A stretch of DNA of 64,000 nt from Muscardinus avellanarius (Eukaryota; Chordata; Mammalia; Rodentia; Gliridae). Numbering within the stretch: the first letter of the stretch is position 1; each line of letters starts with the position of its first letter. The DNA lies in the NCBI GenBank assembly GCA_963383645.1, contig OY726559.1, positions 119,001,405 through 119,065,404 of the forward strand, written 5' to 3'. Of this stretch, positions 25,264 to 36,228 are shown piece by piece. The notes under the pieces were generated by a model that was given only the letters and a program-made list of their open reading frames with translations, did not search any database and was not told the DNA's origin. Position numbers and translations under genes: made by a program.

Positions 25264-25627
25264 TGATAAGTTGGGTCCCTCCTCCCTGAGGCGGAACCCT
25301 AGAGGCAGGAAAGTCCCCTCTGCAGACTACAGACATCAGGAAAGGAGCGGTGTTCCCACACTTAGTCCACCCCCCAAAGTACTGGCTTGAAAGGACTACT
25401 TCGCCCAGCCACGTGAGCGACTCACCCGACTTATCCGCTGATCTGACTACAGGGCACAACTCTCCAGGAGGGTGGCTCGTGGCTCCCTTTTCCCGACCAG
25501 CTGACCTCGCTCCAAACCCCAAGGTCCTGAGGTTCCAAGTTTTTCTTATTCTTTTCATTAAAGCTGATTTTCCGATATCTTGCTGGCTACTTGCCTCCTT
25601 CGTCTCCCAAACCTTTAAATCTTTACA
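25264..25627 (+). mobile_element. Solo LTR
   Basis: A 364-bp insertion relative to the paralogous block near 3300. It begins TGATAAG and ends TTTACA (TG...CA) and is flanked by a 5-bp duplication, gaacc and gaatc, with one mismatch. Near its 3' side it has an ATTAAA-type polyadenylation signal (cattaaagctg). The empty-site copy reads straight across (gaacctaattatacc), which defines both ends. The family was not identified. Confidence 0.75.
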
Positions 25628-26057
25628 GAATCTAACCACACCCTGCAAATGGTATCCTGCCACAATATATGGAGATTTCTACAATGCACAAAATCTTTAG
25701 GACTCTACAATGTTGAATAAGTAACTGTTCCGATATATATGAGTCAGTGCTATTTATAGAAAAGGTTGAAACACTGCTAGTCACCCTCTGTGAATGCCGT
25801 GTAGAAGGTTTGTGTCATACAGGGGGAGTTTATACTCTTTTCTCATTAGGTCATTGTCTGGACAGTGTGCCAAGCAGCTCCTCCTGTCTTCTGCCGTCAA
25901 GGCAGGTACACACTGCACTAATCCTAGGAGGATCATTTTATCGCTCTTTCAAAGGAGTTCCAATACCCTCTAGGACCCTTAGGCCATTATCAGGACCACC
26001 TGGGAATGTCACGCCCAACCCTTCTTGGTTTAATCATGTTTTTATCCCTTGGGATAA

Positions 26058-26223
26058 GCAACGATGAACAGAATGAGGAGAATGTAATAGAGGCCCTGGA
26101 GGACTCCTTAGATGATGGCCACGGGACTCTCTCCACTCTTTATGAACTGACATCCACAAGCCTCCCTGCACCTCTGTGACCTGTCAATGAGCATGAAGAC
26201 TCCTCTACTCCCTCTGCAGCTCT
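26058..26223 (+). pseudogene. Decayed Olduvai-domain exon, copy 2
   Basis: One frame encodes E-A-L-E-D-S-L-D-D-G-H-G-T-L-S, Y-E-L-T and E-H-E-D-S-S, which matches the Olduvai core. An in-frame TGA follows the L-P-A-P-L segment. The donor that is GTAAGT in copy 1 is changed here to TGAGTA-like sequence, and the acceptor is lost. It is therefore a dead paralogue of the exon at 3.6 kb. Confidence 0.6.
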
Positions 26224-26431
26224 TGAGTACTGCTTGTAAAAAAAACAAACAAGTGCACAGCTGGACACAGTGTCTCATGCCTGTAATAGCAATACTTATG
26301 AAGCCCTAAGACAGGCGGATCACATGTTCAAGCACAGCCTCAGCAACTTAGACCATCAACAACTTAGTGAGACCCTGTTTCAAAATAAAAATAAAATATG
26401 GCTGCAACTCTAGCTTGGAATCAATCTCCTT

Positions 26432-26645
26432 GTTAAGCAAGGCATGGTGATACACACTTGTAATCCTAGTACTTGGGAGGCTGAGACAGCAGAATCACAG
26501 GTAACAGCCTGCCTTGGCTACTTAGGCCCTCTACAACTTAGTGAAATGTTCTTTCAAAATTAAAAAATAAAATATGGCTGGGGATGTAGCTTGAAAGTAT
26601 AATGCTCCTGAGTTTAATTTCCAATATAACAAATAAAATAAAAAT
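26432..26645 (+). repeat. B1-dID SINE, old
   Basis: Sense copy starting 'gcaaggcatggtgatacacac', with an ID half 'ggctggggatgtagcttgaa' and an (AAAT)-rich tail. Confidence 0.8.
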
Positions 26646-26649
26646 ATAA

Positions 26650-27510
26650 ATAAAATAAAACTAATTATGTTGGAACCTTTAAAATCATATAGAAAATAAT
26701 ACAAGAATATTAGTAGACTTCCAACACACCTCTCACACCATTAGATTGATATTCCAAAGAAAAGATCAAGAAAGACTCTTCAGACCTAATCAACCTAATA
26801 GACATATACAGACTATTTCAATCAATAACAGCATGAGTCTCCACCCCAGCTAAACATACTGAAATCTATGAAATACTCTGAAGGTGTCTTTAAGAGGAAA
26901 ATGATTAGCATTGAGGGTCCATATATGAAAAACTGAAAATCACCAGATAAACAACACAGTTATATACCTCAATGCCCTAACAAAACAGGAACATGATGGA
27001 TACACCCTACCTATTCACTACAATGGTCATGGAAATCATGGTCTACTTCACTGGATGAATTAAAAAGAATCCATGTAGGAAGCCACTTCAATTCTAAAAT
27101 CTTTATCTTAGGAAATGCACTACAGAAACAGAAAAGATACAGATAAGAAAATAGGAACAGCAATGGGCGCACAAGGCTGAGTCTACTCAATGCCATTGGA
27201 CTTTTCACTTACAATAGTTAAAATGGTAAATTTTATATGCATTTTATCACATATGTGTATGCTCAGAAACAGAGTGTGTTCTCTGCTATTTACTTGGTGC
27301 ACACAACTATAGACATATTTGCAGAAATATGTGTGATCATGTATTGAATGCATTCTAGCTGTGTCCCTTCCCCACCAGTTGTGCCACTGAAGATATTTCC
27401 AAAGATCACTTTTCATTCAGCTGTTATGAAAACGCCTTTTATTCCAGGACTTATTCTGGTGACAACACACATGAGGGAATCCAGGCTGAACTTCTACAAA
27501 AAGAGAACTC
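26650..27510. other. AT-rich sequence with possible old LINE debris
   Basis: 26650-27150 has the base composition of old L1 sense sequence but no diagnostic motif I could confirm. 27180-27510 holds nothing recognisable. Confidence 0.35.
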
Positions 27511-27518
27511 AAGATAGA

Positions 27519-27690
27519 GCTGGGTGTGGTAGTGCAAGCCTGAAATCCGAGTATTTGAGAGGATGAGAAGAGGATCACAGGTTCAAGACCAGTCTCTGCA
27601 ACTTGTTAACACTCTTTCACAATGAAAAACATAAAGAAGGGCTGAGGGTATAGCTCAGAAGTAGAACTCATTCTTGGGATTCAACACTTC
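27519..27690 (+). repeat. B1-dID SINE, old
   Basis: Sense copy, 'gctgggtgtggtagtgcaag' through 'ctgagggtatagctcagaag'. Diverged and without clear duplications. Confidence 0.75.
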
Positions 27691-28154
27691 CTTACAACAT
27701 CTTGGGCCTCTGTACCACTTATCTCAGCCCTGTTTGCCTACTGAATAACCTGGGACTGGACCTAAAGAAGAATGCAGAACCAGAATGTGCTGCGACAAAT
27801 AAATACCCAGCAGCCTGGGGGGGGGGGGAGGCTCAGCTCAAACACAACGGGCAGCACGACACTGCGTCCAGGGATCCCTTCTCAGAAGACACATAGTGCA
27901 GTCAGTCCATGTTCCCTCTAGCTCCCTGAGTCTTGCAAACCCAAATCACCATGCCTGGTGACCTGGTGAGAGTATTACGAGACTCAGCACCACACTCCAA
28001 GGGTCACTCTTCTAGCTTGTTCTACCCCAGAGCAATGCCTCCGTGCTTCTACCTGCTCTCCAATGCCCACCAATGCCCAAGGCCAGAGTCTTCCTGGTAC
28101 ATCAGGTTCAAACCCACTGGAGCTGCACCCAATGGCTAGTGCCTGCAACAATTC

Positions 28155-28995
28155 AGACATCCTTATCTTGTTCCTGTTTTTAGGGGGGATTCTTGAAGTT
28201 TTTCCCCATTTAATATAATGTTGGTGGTGGGCTTATTGTAGATTGCCTTTATAATGTTGAGATATGTTCCTTCTATTCCAATTCTCTGCAGTGTTTTTTT
28301 TTTTATCATAAATGGGTGTTGGATTTTATCAAATGCTTTTTCAGCATCTATTGAAATGATCATGTGATTTTTATCTTTGATTTTGTTTATATGATGAATT
28401 ACATGGATTGATTTTTGTATGTTGAACCAGCCTTGCATCGCTGGGATGAATCCTACCTGGTCATGGTGTAAGATTTTCTTTATGTGGTTTTGAATGCGTG
28501 TTGCTAGTATTTTGTTTAATAGTTTTGCATCCAAGTTCATCAGAGATATAGGCCTGTAGTTTTTCTTCCTTGAACTGTCTTTATTCGGTTTGGGTATTAG
28601 TGTGATGTTGGCTTCATAGAATGTATTTGGAAGAGTCCCACTTTTTTTTATTTCATGAAATAGTTTGAGGAGTATTGGGGTTAGATCTTCTATAAAGGTT
28701 TTAAAGAATTAACTTGGAAAGCCATTTAGTCCTGGGCTTCTCTTTTTTTTTTTGTTGTTGTTTGTTTGTTTGTTTGTTTTTGGTGGTACTGGGGTTCCTG
28801 GAAGCCCTTCTTCCTCCGGGCTACACTCCCAGACCTATTTTATATTTTTGAAACAGGGTCTCTTACGCCAGCACGGCTGGCTTCGAACCTGCGCGATCCT
28901 CCTGTCTCCGCCTCCCAAGCGTGGGGATTACAAGCGTGAGCCACCACGCCCGGATGGGCTTCTCTTTGACTGTAAGGTTTTTATTGCTGTTTCTT
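28155..28995 (-). repeat. L1 ORF2 fragment, antisense (outer L1, downstream part)
   Basis: The minus-strand frame at 28163-28540 encodes the RT core with [13 protein letters not shown] (the aspartate of the RT motif A region in S-I-D-A-E-K-A-F-D) and [10 protein letters not shown] young antisense SINE splits it at 28751-28953. Its upstream continuation is duplicated at 32526-32872 (see findings). Confidence 0.9.
28751..28953 (-). repeat. B1-dID SINE, young
   Basis: Antisense, T-rich with (TTTG)n. The target duplication tgggcttctcttt lies on both sides, within L1 sequence. Confidence 0.92.
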
Positions 28996-30937
28996 TTATT
29001 TTTTATTATTTATTTATTTATTTTAATACAAATTTTTATTGAAAATAAATGGTATACATATAAACTGTACTTGATGCCCTCCCCCCCACCCCCGTTTGCC
29101 CTTCCCCTCCCACCAATTATTATCCAGGGTAGCCATGCCATATTCATACTTTTACACATATTCGAATGTAGACCCTCATTAATCAAGCTCAGCCTTTCTC
29201 CTATCTTTCCATTCAAACTTTGCTGAGATTTCCCCTCCATTATCTGGAGTCCCTCTGGTATCCCCTATGTTCCCTAGTTTGGGCATATTAGAGGAAGCAT
29301 ATGTCCCTTCTCCTTCTGTGCTTGGCTGATCTCACTTAATATAATGCTCTCCAGATCTTTCCATCTTCTTGTAAATGCCATAATTTTGTTGTTCTTTACA
29401 GCTAATAGAATTCCATTGTGGGTATTTCCCATAATTGTGCAATCCATTCATCTGTTGTTGGGGACCTGGGTTGGTTCCATATTTTGGCTATTACGAATTG
29501 TGCTGCTATGAACATAGGTATGCATATGTTGCTGTAGTTCTCTGATTTCAACCCCTTTGGAAAAATACCCAGGAGTGGTAGAGCTGGATCATATGGTGGA
29601 TCTATTCCCAGTTTTTCTTAGGAATCTCCACACAGATCTCCATAGTGGCTGAACTAGTTTGCACTCCCACCAACAGTGTAGAAGAGTTCCTCTTTCCCCA
29701 CATCCTCGCTAGCATTTGTTGTTATTTGATTTCTTTATGCTTGCCACTCTGACTGGTTATATGGAATCTCAGTGTAGTTTTGATTTGCATCTCCCTGATG
29801 GCTAGTGATGAAGAACGTCTTTTCATGAATCTATCAGCCATTTGTATCTCGTCTTTTGTGAAGTGTCTGTTCAGTTCAGTTGTCCATATCTTGATTGGGT
29901 TGTTTGTTTTGCTAGTATAGAATCTTTTGAGCTCTTTAGGTTATTGATGGTTTCCTTTGATGAGAAGAAACTTTTTAGTTTGATGCCATCCCACTTGTTA
30001 ATTCTTGCTTTAATTTCCTGAGCTTTGGAGGTTTTGTTGAGAAAGTTACTTCCTGTGCAAATATATTGTGGTGTTGAGCCTATGCTCTCTAATAACTTCA
30101 CAGTCTCTGGTCTAATTTCTAAGTCTTTGATCCATCTCAAGTTGATTCTCAAGTGCACAGTGAGAGGTAAGTATTTAGTTCCATCTTTCTACAAATGGAT
30201 AGCCAGTTCTCCCAGCACCATTTGTTGAAAAGGCTGTCTTTCCTCCAGCGTATGAGTTTAGCCCCTTTGTCAAAGATTAATTGACTAAAGATGTGTGGAT
30301 TTGTTTCTGTATCTTCTATTCTAATCCTCTTGTCAGTATATCTGTTATTGTGCCAGTACCATGCTGTTTTTACTACTATTGCTCTATAGTATAATTTGAA
30401 GTCTGGGATTGTGATGCCTCCCACATGGTTCTTATTGCTGAGAATTGCTTTGGCTATTCTGGGTCTTTTCTTTCTCCATATAAAGTTCATGATTGATTTT
30501 TCCAGGTCTATGAAGAATGTTGCTGGTATTTTAATGGGAATTGCATTGAATCTATAGATCAGTTTTGGCAGAATGGCCATTTTGATATTTATTCTGCCTA
30601 TCCATGAGCATGGGAGATCTTTCCATCTTCCAAGGTCTTCTTCAATTTCTTCCTTTAATGTTTTATAGTTTTTGTTGTAGAGGTCTTTTACATCTTTGGT
30701 TATGGTTATTCCTAGGTATTTTATTGGTTTTGAGGTTATAGTGAATGGAATTGTTTTCTTTGTTTCTTTCATTGTGGATTCATTGTGGGCAAAAAAAAAA
30801 AAAAGCCACTGATTTCTTTAGGTTGATTTTGTATCCTGCAACTTTGCTGAATTTGTCAATCATCTCCAGAAGTCTTTTGGTTGAGTTCTTTGTGTCCTCC
30901 AGATAAAGGATCATGTCATCTGCAAATAAGGATAATT

Positions 30938-31129
30938 TTTTTTTTGTGGTACTGGGGTTCCTGGAAGCCCTTCTACTTCCGGGCTACACTCCCAGACCTA
31001 TTTTTTATACTTTTTTATTTGGAAACAGGGTCTCATAAGCCAGCGCGCGCGGCTGGCTTCGAACCTGCGCGATCCTCCTGTCTCTGCCTCCCAAGCACGG
31101 GGATTACAAGCGTGCGCCACCACGCCCGG
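30938..31129 (-). repeat. B1-dID SINE, young
   Basis: Antisense SINE inserted in L1 ORF2. The target duplication caaataaggataatttt is present on both sides and the core is highly CpG-rich. Confidence 0.93.
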
Positions 31130-31231
31130 CAAATAAGGATAATTTTAATTCCTCTCTTCCTATATGGATTCCTTTGACTTCCTTCTCTTGTCTTATTGCT
31201 GCGGCAAGAATCTCAAGGACTATATTGAAAA

Positions 31232-31443
31232 GGAGTGGTGAGCCGGGCATGGTGGCGCACGCTTGTAATCCCCGCATTTGGGAGGCAGAGACAGGAGGAT
31301 CACGCTGGTTCGGAGCCAGCCTCGCTGGCTTAAGAGACCCTATTTCCAAATAAAAATATAAAAATAGGTCTGGGAGTGTAGCCCGGACGTAGAAGGGCTT
31401 CCAGGAACTCCAGTACCACAAAAAAAAAAAAAAAAAAAAAAAA
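31232..31443 (+). repeat. B1-dID SINE, young
   Basis: Sense SINE with a poly(A) tail of about 25. The target duplication aaaaggagtggtga lies on both sides, only about 100 bp from the previous SINE and in the opposite orientation. Confidence 0.93.
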
Positions 31444-32525
31444 AAGGAGTGGTGATAGTGGGCATCCTTGTCTTGTTCCTGATTTTAGAGGAAATTCTTG
31501 CAGTTTTTCCCCATTCAATATAATGTTGGCTTTGGGTTTTTCAGTATATTGCCTATGTTGAAGTACCTTCCTTCTATTACAGTTTTCTGCAGTGTTTTTT
31601 TTTAACATGAATGGGTGTTGGATTTTGTCAAATGCATTTTCAGCATCTATTGCTATGATGATGTGGTTTTTGTTCTTGGCTCTATTTATGTGGTGAATAA
31701 CATGTATTGATTTGTGTATGTTGAACCAGCCTTGTTTTTCTGGGATGACACCAACTTGGTCATGGTGTATTCTCATGATATGGTTTTGAATGCGTATGGC
31801 TAGTATTTTGTTTAGAATTTTTGCACCCATGTTCACTAAGAAATTGATCTGTAGTTTTCCTTTCTTGAGGTATCGTTATTTGGTTTGGGGATTAATGTGA
31901 TACTGGCCTCATAGAAGGAATTTGGGAGAGTTCCATCTCTTTCAATTTCCTAGAACAAGTTATGAAGTATTAGTATTAGTTGTTCACTGAAGGTTTTGTA
32001 GAATTCAGCTGGAAACCCATCTGGGCCTGGGCTTTTCTTTGGTGGAAGAATTTTTATTGCCGTTTCTATTTCTTTCGTTGCTATTGGTTGGTTTAGGCTT
32101 GCTGTGTCCTCTTGGCTGAGTTTAGAAATCTATCAATTTCTTCCATGTTTTCTAGTCTATTGGAGTATAAATTTTAAAGTAGTTTCTGATAATTTTTAAA
32201 ATTTCTTCGCTATCTGTGGTGATATCTTTTTCATTTCTAATTTTAATAATTTGAGTTGATTCTCTTTTTCTTTTGGTTAGGTTGGCTAGGGGTTTATCAA
32301 TTCTATTAATCTTTTCAAAGAACCAGCTTTTTGGGGTTTTTTGTTCTCTGTTTCATTTATTTCTGCTCTAATTTTAATGATTTATTGCCTTCTGACTTTG
32401 GGAATAGACTGTTGCAGTCTTTCTAGGTCCTTGAGTTGTGTTATTAGGTTCTTTACTTGGTGATTCTCTGTTCTTATGTGGGCACTCAGTGCAATAAACG
32501 TTCCTCTTAATACTGCCTTCATGGT

Positions 32526-32872
32526 GTCCCGTTATTTCGTTTAATAGTTTTGCATCCAAGTTCATCAGAGATATAGGCCTGTAGTTTTCCTTCCTTGAAC
32601 TGTCTTTATTTGGCTTGGGTATAAATGTGATGTTGGCTTCATAGAATGTATTTGGAAGAGTCTCACTTTTTTCTATTTCATGAAATAGTTTGAGGAGTAT
32701 TGGGGTTAGCCCTTCTAAAAAGGTTTTATAGAATTCACTTAGAAAACCATCTAGTCCTGGGCTTTTCTTTGATTGTAAGGTCTTTATTGCTGTTTCAATC
32801 TCTGATTTTTATTGGTTGGTTTAAGTGTTCTATATCTTCTTGACTCAGTTTAGGAAGATTGTATTTCATTCT
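32526..32872 (-). repeat. L1 ORF2 fragment, antisense (outer L1, upstream part)
   Basis: The first ~270 bp repeat the outer L1 segment at 28512-28990 (minus its SINE), with a few per cent divergence. The remainder continues further 5' into L1 ORF2. It ends abruptly where the LTR/primer-site sequence starts at 32873. Confidence 0.8.
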
Positions 32873-32874
32873 AT

Positions 32875-32892
32875 ACGGGTAATTCGGCACCA
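32875..32892 (-). other. Retroviral primer-binding site, tRNA-Phe-like
   Basis: On the minus strand the sequence right after the LTR reads TGGTGCCGAATTACCCGT. The first ten bases match the complement of the tRNA-Phe 3' end, as in IAP-type elements; the rest is diverged. Spacing is three bases (act) from the LTR end. Confidence 0.5.
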
Positions 32893-32895
32893 AGT

Positions 32896-33183
32896 TGTTA
32901 GAATAAATAAAGCACGGCGGGTCCCTCCGGGTGCACAGATATGCGGAAAGTAAGATATAAATGCCATAAGCCTTTATTGTTCCCCGCTCCCGCGGGAGAA
33001 GGCTCCCACGGGAGCGCCCACCAGAGTAGAAGTGGGTCTATGAGATAGCAGCATCTCCCTTATATTGAGGGGAGTGGTCTCTACCCTGGGAAACACAGAG
33101 CTCTGCAGGGTAAGGAGGTGGGTCCTTCCTGCCTCCTGGGCTTCTGGCCCCACCGGCTGCAGGGCAGCGGCTCAGACCTTTCA
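32896..33183 (-). mobile_element. LTR of a class II-like ERV
   Basis: On the minus strand it begins TGAAAGG and ends ...CTAACA. It has a TATA-like 'caatataagg' and a polyadenylation signal AATAAA (ggaacaataaaggc), and is followed by a primer-binding site. Only about 20 bp of internal sequence remain before L1 sequence, so it is a truncated 5' end rather than a solo LTR. The U3 boundary is estimated. Confidence 0.65.
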
Positions 33184-33209
33184 ATGTGTGTGTGTGTGTG
33201 GGGGGGGGG

Positions 33210-33615
33210 GTAATGGGGATGGAACCCAGGGGCATTCGATCTCTGAGCTACACCCCCTGCCCTATTTTTTATTTATTTTTGAAACCAGGTCTCACTGAGT
33301 TGCAAAGGGCATTACTAAGTAGCTGGGCTGTCCACAAACCGCGATCCTCCTGTCTCAGCCTCCCAAAAGCTGGAATTATAAGTGTACGGCACCATGCCTG
33401 GCTTAAAATGATTTAAATTACTGTTCAGTTTCCCCCTCCCCTTGATGAGGAGGGCCATTCTACTTCCAAGCTGTACCATCAGCCCTATTTTATTATTTAT
33501 TTGGAAAGAGGCTCTCACTATATCATTGAAAACCTCACTAAATTGCTGAGGCTGGTTTGGACCTGCAATCCTCCTGTTTCAGCCTCCGAAATTCCGGATT
33601 TACAGGCATGTGCTG
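33210..33615 (-). repeat. Two antisense B1-dID SINEs
   Basis: The copies lie at 33210-33405 (after a (TG)n G-run) and 33420-33615. The left edge of the segmental duplication lies inside the first (about 33367). Confidence 0.8.
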
Positions 33616-34157
33616 TTCACTTTGATAATTTCCCAGATCCTCCCAGCTAGAATGAATTCTAGAGTTTATTCCCTGTGCTGTTCACTTTGAATGAGAGAGG
33701 TCACTGTTGACCCATACCCAGTAACGGGGCTGCCCGTTGGGGAATGAGGTCTCAAGAGGTGAGCTACTCAAACAGAAGGACGTAAAGTGGCCTCAGTGGA
33801 AAGTCCAAGGAGAGAGATGAGAAAATGCTGAGGCTCCTGTACAAGACTTCCTGCTTAGGGCTTTGGACCACGGTGAACAATGTGTGGCTTCTGTGTCTAA
33901 GGGCAAGATGACAGCAGCAGACTCAGAAACCTAGTGAGATTCTGTTTCCAAGAAATATATGTAAACATATAAACTCCGCCACAAGGACAGCCACCAACTA
34001 CTAACACAGCAGGTCACAGATTTGAGGACCCCCTGAATTCAAAGGCAAAACTGGAAACAATTTCCCATGTCACTAGTAATCCAAACAAAAACCCCAACGT
34101 AGTTAACCAAGTTTATGCCCAGTTAAGGGCCTGCAGTTAACAGTCTACTAAAAGGCA

Positions 34158-34172
34158 GTCAGCTTTTGTTAC
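34158..34172 (-). terminator. U1 3' box
   Basis: On the minus strand GTAACAAAAGCTGAC lies 10 bases past the U1 3' end. It resembles the vertebrate snRNA 3' box (GTTT-N-AAAAG-N-N-AGAC type), which directs 3' end formation by the Integrator complex. Confidence 0.7.
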
Positions 34173-34181
34173 CTCCAGTGC

Positions 34182-34345
34182 CAGGGGAGAGCGCGAACAC
34201 AGTCCCCCACTACCACAAATTATGCAGTCGAGTTTCCCACATTTGGGGAAATCGCAGGGGTCAGCACATACGGAGTGCAATGCATGAGCCTCGCCCTGGG
34301 AAAACCACCTGCGTGATCATGGTGTCTCCCCTGCCAGGTAAGTAT
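34182..34345 (-). ncRNA. U1 small nuclear RNA gene (variant)
   Basis: Exactly 164 nt. The 5' end reads ATACTTACCTGGCAGGGG, so the 11-nt 5' splice-site recognition region is intact. The U1A-binding loop (ATTGCACTCC) and the Sm site (AATTTGTGG) are also intact. I count about seven differences from the standard mammalian U1. Two lie in stem-loop 1 (GACACC for GATACC; ACGCAGG for ACGAAGG, at the U1-70K loop). Three lie in stem-loop 2 and preserve pairing. Two lie in stem-loop 4. The role would be 5' splice-site recognition in the U1 snRNP. A good PSE, a distal element and a 3' box suggest a transcribable gene, possibly a variant like the rodent U1b type, rather than a retro-copied pseudogene (no A tail, no target duplication). 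Confidence 0.93.
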
Positions 34346-34386
34346 GACCTCACCCCCCTCCGCCCCGCCACAGCCTCATGGCCGCT

Positions 34387-34407
34387 CCACTGTAAACACA
34401 CGGTCAC
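34387..34407 (-). promoter_or_regulatory. U1 proximal sequence element (PSE)
   Basis: The minus strand reads GTGACCGTGTGTTTACAGTGG, 42-62 bp upstream of the U1 start. This is the position and near-consensus sequence of the SNAPc-binding PSE of mammalian U1 genes. The following 'atgaggctgtggcggggc' also parallels the human U1 promoter. Confidence 0.88.
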
Positions 34408-34555
34408 CTCCTTCCCGACATCCAGGGACACCCTGCCTCTGACACGCACTCGATTCATCCTCCTTCCAGCAGCAGCCCTGCGCCCGCTCCCACAGCACCG
34501 CCCGTGGATCGCGCTGAAGCAGAAGATGCCGAAGCAGCAGCCCCCGCGCCGCCTC

Positions 34556-34588
34556 ATCTGCATATCACCCCGCTGCTCTGTGACGTCA
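34556..34588 (-). promoter_or_regulatory. U1 distal sequence element: octamer-like site and CRE
   Basis: ATGCAGAT on the minus strand (34556-34563) is one base off the octamer ATGCAAAT and lies about 211 bp upstream of U1, the usual DSE position. A perfect CRE palindrome TGACGTCA is at 34581-34588. The whole stretch 34350-34740 is CpG-rich. Confidence 0.65.
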
Positions 34589-34889
34589 GGGACAGCGGTG
34601 GCCTTCGGTGACGCCCCGCCCACGGCCGCTAGTCCCGCCCCTGCGCCACCCAGCGGACCAACCAGAGCGGGACAGGGGGTGGGCTAGTGACTGTGCCCCG
34701 CCCCTCCCTCTGGGGCCTGGCCTCTCCTTGCACCTGGGTTGGGCTGAAAACCCTATTGGCCCAGCTGTGGCAGATGCATCTTTCTTGAAATATTGGTATT
34801 CTTTTCTTTCTTCTCTCCCTTCCTTTCTCTTCCCTCCCCTCCGCTTCTTCCCCTCCCGCCTTCATCTTTCTGTTTCTCTATCATTTTTT

Positions 34890-35560
34890 TTTTTTGGTGG
34901 TACAGATGATTGAACCCAGAAACTTTCTACCTCTGAGCTACATCCCTAAACCTGTTTCATGTCTTATTATGAAAAAGGGTCGCACTAAATTACTGAAGTT
35001 GTCCTCAAAACTGCAATTCTCCCGGCTAAGATAACACTGGGATTATGCCTCCCTAGTACTGGGATTACAGGCGCGCACCACCATGCCCCATTTATTGGGT
35101 CTTTTAAAAAAAATTGGCGGGCGGGCTGGGTGGCGCAAGCTTGTGATCCTGGCATTCAGGAGGTGGAGACCTGAGGATCGCGGTTCACAGACAGCCGCAG
35201 CTACTTAGCAAGACCCTTCGGAACTCAATGGCACCCTGTTTCAAAATATAAACACACACACACACACACAATGTGACTAGGGGTGTACCTCGGAGGTAGA
35301 ATGCCCCTGGGTTCCATCCTCAGTATCACAAATATACATTTATAATAGGGAGAGCCAGGCTTGCTGGTGGCCACCTCTAATCTGAGTACTTGGGAGGCTG
35401 AGACTGGAGGACTGCAGAGTTCGTGGCTAGAGGCAACAATTTCGTGAGGCCCTCAGCAATTTAGCAAGACCCTGTTTCAGAATAAAAAGAAAATAGGGTT
35501 GGATGTGTAGCCCAGAGGTAGAATGTCCCTGGGTTCAATCCCCAGTACCACAAAAGGAGA
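34890..35560. repeat. Three B1-dID SINEs
   Basis: Antisense at 34890-35095, sense at 35124-35335 (with an internal (AC)n) and sense at 35351-35560. Each has its counterpart in the right duplication copy (43400-44070). Confidence 0.85.
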
Positions 35561-35689
35561 GGGAGATCAGAGAGCAAAGAGAGAGGAGGAGGAGGAGGAA
35601 GAAATGAAAGAGAAAGGAAGGAAAGGACGGCTTTTAAACCTTAAACACTGAAGATTATAAAGGAAGCGCGTCCCTTTCAAAGTCGCATG

Positions 35690-35875
35690 TCTGGCTGATG
35701 GGATGCACTCCTGTAACCGAATGCTTGGGAGGCTGAGACAGGAGTGATGATCCCAGGTTTGAGGGCAGTGTGAGCAGGGAGCGAGATTCTGATCAACATA
35801 CCGGGATGTTTCAAAGTAAAAATAAAGCAGTGGTGGGGTTAGCTTGGAGGTTGAATGCCCCTGGGTTCAATCCCC

Positions 35876-35925
<50 letters not shown>
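35690..35925 (+). repeat. Old SINE with (AC)n tail
   Basis: A diverged sense SINE ('ctggctgatgggatgcactc') whose tail is an (AC)n tract at 35881-35924. Its counterpart is 44200-44434. Confidence 0.8.
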
Positions 35926-35927
<2 letters not shown>

Positions 35928-36188
35928 AGAAAGAAACCATATTCCTGAAACTAGGTGGCCACAAGCCAGCCATCCTTACTGCTTTTACCACTTTACAATT
36001 TTCCAATCTAATCTCATCGTCTTGAGAGTTCTTTCAAATATGAAGATGTGATGCCCAGTAGAGGAGCTCTGAGGACTGAGAACTCTCTGGGTGGTGAGGT
36101 TTTGTCAAGTTGGCTTCAAAGGCCATTGCCAGACCAGAGGACTCACCTTACTTTATTCTTCAAAGACAAAATTCTGCAAAAAAATAAA

Positions 36189-36228
<40 letters not shown>

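Larger units (their letters stand above)
24976..26425 (+). repeat. Second copy of the Olduvai-exon block (ancient duplication)
   Basis: This region parallels 2730-4010 in the same order. It has an antisense SINE (24980-25140), the 'cttgtatggaccaattgagga' segment, an intron-like stretch, the Olduvai exon and a trailing sense SINE (26256-26425). Divergence is high, so the duplication is old. A solo LTR inserted later at 25264-25627. Confidence 0.7.
28996..32525 (-). repeat. L1 LINE, 5' truncated, antisense (inner L1)
   Basis: One L1 runs on the minus strand from the ORF2 linker (about 32525) to the 3' UTR and A-rich tail (28996-29040). Frames at 31330-31836 (RT core with A-I-D-A-E-N-A-F-D and G-C-P-L-S-P-L-L), 30149-30772 (late ORF2: [21 protein letters not shown]) and 29871-30158 together cover much of ORF2. 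Two young SINEs (30938-31129, minus; 31232-31443, plus) split the RT region. A frameshift and stops lie near 30760-30830, so the copy is dead, but it is better preserved than the other L1s in the window. Confidence 0.9.
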
